Positions 46,806-47,897 of a stretch of 47,897 nt of DNA are shown here, piece after piece. The translations under genes and the position numbers were made by a program. The notes under the pieces were generated by a model. The model saw only the letters and a program-made list of their open reading frames with translations. It did not search any database and was not told where the DNA came from. This DNA comes from a virus. Numbering within the stretch: the stretch's first letter is position 1; each line of letters starts with the position of its first letter. The stretch spans positions 1-47,897 of IMG/VR virus record IMGVR_UViG_3300002835_000316. One strand, given 5' to 3'.

Positions 46806-47452
46806 CGGTAGCCGCCCCAGCCGCTCGCAGCGAGCAGCGTCTCGAAGGTCTGCGGTACCGGAAGCACTTGGCTGTAGCCGGCCACGACGGGCTGCCGCAT
46901 CTCGTACCAGTGAGCCACCAGGAGCATGATCAGGCTCTTCACGGTCGCCGGCACGCTCGCGCCGCTGGCACCGTAGCCAGCCGTCCATCGCACGGTGACG
47001 CTGTTCTCGTCACCTCGAACCGCCGGCCAGACGCCTTCGTAGAGCGGGTAGATGCGGCCGGGCGTGGCGTAGGCGTCCACCTGGAAAGCGTTCGCCGCGC
47101 TCGTGATCGTCCGATTCACGCCGCCCTCGTCGCGGTAGATCACCGTCACCGTCGCCGCCTGCATGGGCGGGCGGGGAAGGATGATCTCCCACAGGGGGAA
47201 CGTGTCGTAGCGTGCCTCCCAGACTTGGGTTATCAAACTCAAGTCCAGCACGTTCTCGACGTACTCGCGGGCCGCGGTGATCAGGCTCGTGATGTAGGCG
47301 TCCTCGTCGGTGCCGTCGACGCGGCACTGCACCTTCGCCTCGGCGAGCGTCACGGGCTCGACGGCCGGGGCCGTGAACCGCGTCAGGCTGCGATACGGCG
47401 TGATCGTGCTGTCTGGATGCTCCGGCGAGCCGTAGGTGATCGTGACGGTCAT
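46802..47452 (-). CDS. Head-tail connector protein (gp6 / phiE125 gp8-like), 216 aa
   Basis: FTAPAVEPVTLAEAKVQCRV with DEDAYITSLITAAREYVENV is the hallmark of the connector family ('pvtlaeak..lrid...D..i..li.aA....e...g'). The middle (LPRPPMQAATVTVIYRDEGG, NSVTVRWTAGYG) and end (VKSLIMLLVAHWYEMRQPV) match the phiE125 gp8 longer form. These proteins sit below the portal. The portal gene itself is not in the window. Confidence 0.85.
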   Translation of the reverse strand: MTVTITYGSPEHPDSTITPYRSLTRFTAPAVEPVTLAEAKVQCRVDGTDEDAYITSLITAAREYVENVLDLSLITQVWEARYDTFPLWEIILPRPPMQAATVTVIYRDEGGVNRTITSAANAFQVDAYATPGRIYPLYEGVWPAVRGDENSVTVRWTAGYGASGASVPATVKSLIMLLVAHWYEMRQPVVAGYSQVLPVPQTFETLLAASGWGGYR

Positions 47453-47646
47453 TTCACTCGCTTCCTTGCTTGCGTCTGAACCGTGGCCTTCTCTGTCCGC
47501 TCCTCGAGCGTGGCCGTCTCAGCGGCCTTTTCGTCAACCGACTCGATCATCCCGCGGGCGATGAAGATGCGGGCCATCCCGTCGCCCCAGTCAAACACCT
47601 GACCGACCCGATACCCGTTGAACGCCTTCGTTACGCGAATCTTCAT
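47449..47646 (-). CDS. Small protein, 65 aa
   Basis: ATGA overlaps on both sides. MKIRVTKAFNGYRVGQVFDW, DGMARIFIARGMIESVDEKA resemble short phage proteins of the head region with a 'v.v..g..yk.Gev...p...A..li..G.ae' pattern. The tail is Lys/Thr/Glu-rich. Function unknown. Confidence 0.65.
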   Translation of the reverse strand: MKIRVTKAFNGYRVGQVFDWGDGMARIFIARGMIESVDEKAAETATLEERTEKATVQTQARKRVK

Positions 47647-47897
47647 TTTAAAACGCCCCAGGCTGTCTCTGGCGGCTTCTGGCCGCCGTTCCAATAGTCG
47701 GTCGTGTGCTGCTGAACCTTGCCGCCGTCGACCTCGCGGCTGGGCCAGGTGATCATCAGTTCGGCGTGGCCGACACTGATGTTCGTCGCGAGGCCCAACT
47801 TGTTGCCGGCCTTCGCGAACCCTCGCCAGAACGAGATGTCCTCGTCGACGTGCGAGCCATTCCAGTCGCCCTGCTCGTTCGGCGTGGCGACGAACCA
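47643..47897 (-). CDS. C-terminal end of a glycosyltransferase-like protein (partial, cut by the window edge)
   Basis: The open frame enters from the right edge and gives 84 residues before the stop. GSHVDEDISFWRGFAKAGNK, LGLATNISVGHAELMITWPS reads as the 'GEDi.f..rar.aG.ki....si.vgH' end segment of GT2-like glycosyltransferases. The remaining part up to the left is not visible. It overlaps the start of the small 65-aa gene (ATGA). A head-module enzyme with a similar end cannot be excluded. Confidence 0.6.
   Translation of the reverse strand, partial: WFVATPNEQGDWNGSHVDEDISFWRGFAKAGNKLGLATNISVGHAELMITWPSREVDGGKVQQHTTDYWNGGQKPPETAWGVLK

Noticed and set aside
1-47897. tRNA or rRNA genes
   Set aside because: I saw no cloverleaf with the conserved TTC-A and acceptor stem on either strand, and no rRNA-like stretch. 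A dedicated tRNA search would be needed to exclude one.

Overview
The window is a tailed, siphovirus-like bacteriophage or prophage genome segment with high G+C. It carries a head-tail connector series, a tail-tube/chaperone/tape-measure series, receptor-binding proteins, a replication module and two tyrosine recombinases. The host is not directly visible. A CsrA homologue, papain-like and trypsin-like proteases, small proteins with a 'RWSxxERxxR' tail and the base composition make a Planctomycetota host a reasonable inference, but it is only an inference.

Layout. (1) 1-5.1 kb, plus strand: about ten short unrecognised genes plus a divergent DNA polymerase III beta-clamp homologue. Nearly every gene is preceded by a repeated leader box (CCCCGACCGTGGAAAC-like), often followed by a second related box that carries the ribosome binding site. 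Three sigma70-like promoters are visible. (2) 5.1-13.7 kb, minus strand: one tightly coupled operon, with most starts overlapping the previous stop as ATGA, GTGA or TGATG. It starts at a promoter near 13.78 kb and runs csrA, a 35-aa membrane protein, trypsin-like protease, GNAT, VRR-NUC nuclease, methyltransferase, two glycosyltransferases, several small proteins, membrane proteins, papain-like (C1) protease, zinc-finger lipoprotein and HNH endonuclease. (3) 13.8-22 kb, minus strand: replication and recombination, with UvrD-like SF1 helicase, primase-polymerase, CoiA-like nuclease, SNF2-like SF2 helicase, two unknown proteins and a DNA-binding regulator. (4) 22-24.2 kb: a short unknown gene and two tyrosine recombinases that converge and overlap at their 3' ends. 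(5) 24.2-33 kb, minus strand: small phage accessory proteins, an operator-like cluster of inverted repeats, tail assembly chaperone, LamG fibre, GH43-like beta-propeller, other fibre/baseplate proteins, dNMP kinase, metallophosphoesterase and an HExxH protein. (6) 33-47.9 kb, minus strand: a large Gly-rich virion protein, minor tail proteins, a 1369-aa tape measure, a tail chaperone with a -1 frameshift signal, three tail-tube-like paralogues, tail completion, head-tail joining and connector proteins, then the end of a glycosyltransferase-like gene cut by the window edge. Portal, terminase and capsid genes are not here and may lie beyond the right edge.

How the parts may work together. The phage brings helicases, a prim-pol, nucleases and a sliding clamp but no visible replicative polymerase, so it may redirect the host polymerase. 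No muramidase, amidase or other standard endolysin was recognised; two proteases and several membrane proteins occupy the place where a lysis cassette might be. The phage CsrA and the repeated leader boxes may form a post-transcriptional control circuit; this is a hypothesis.
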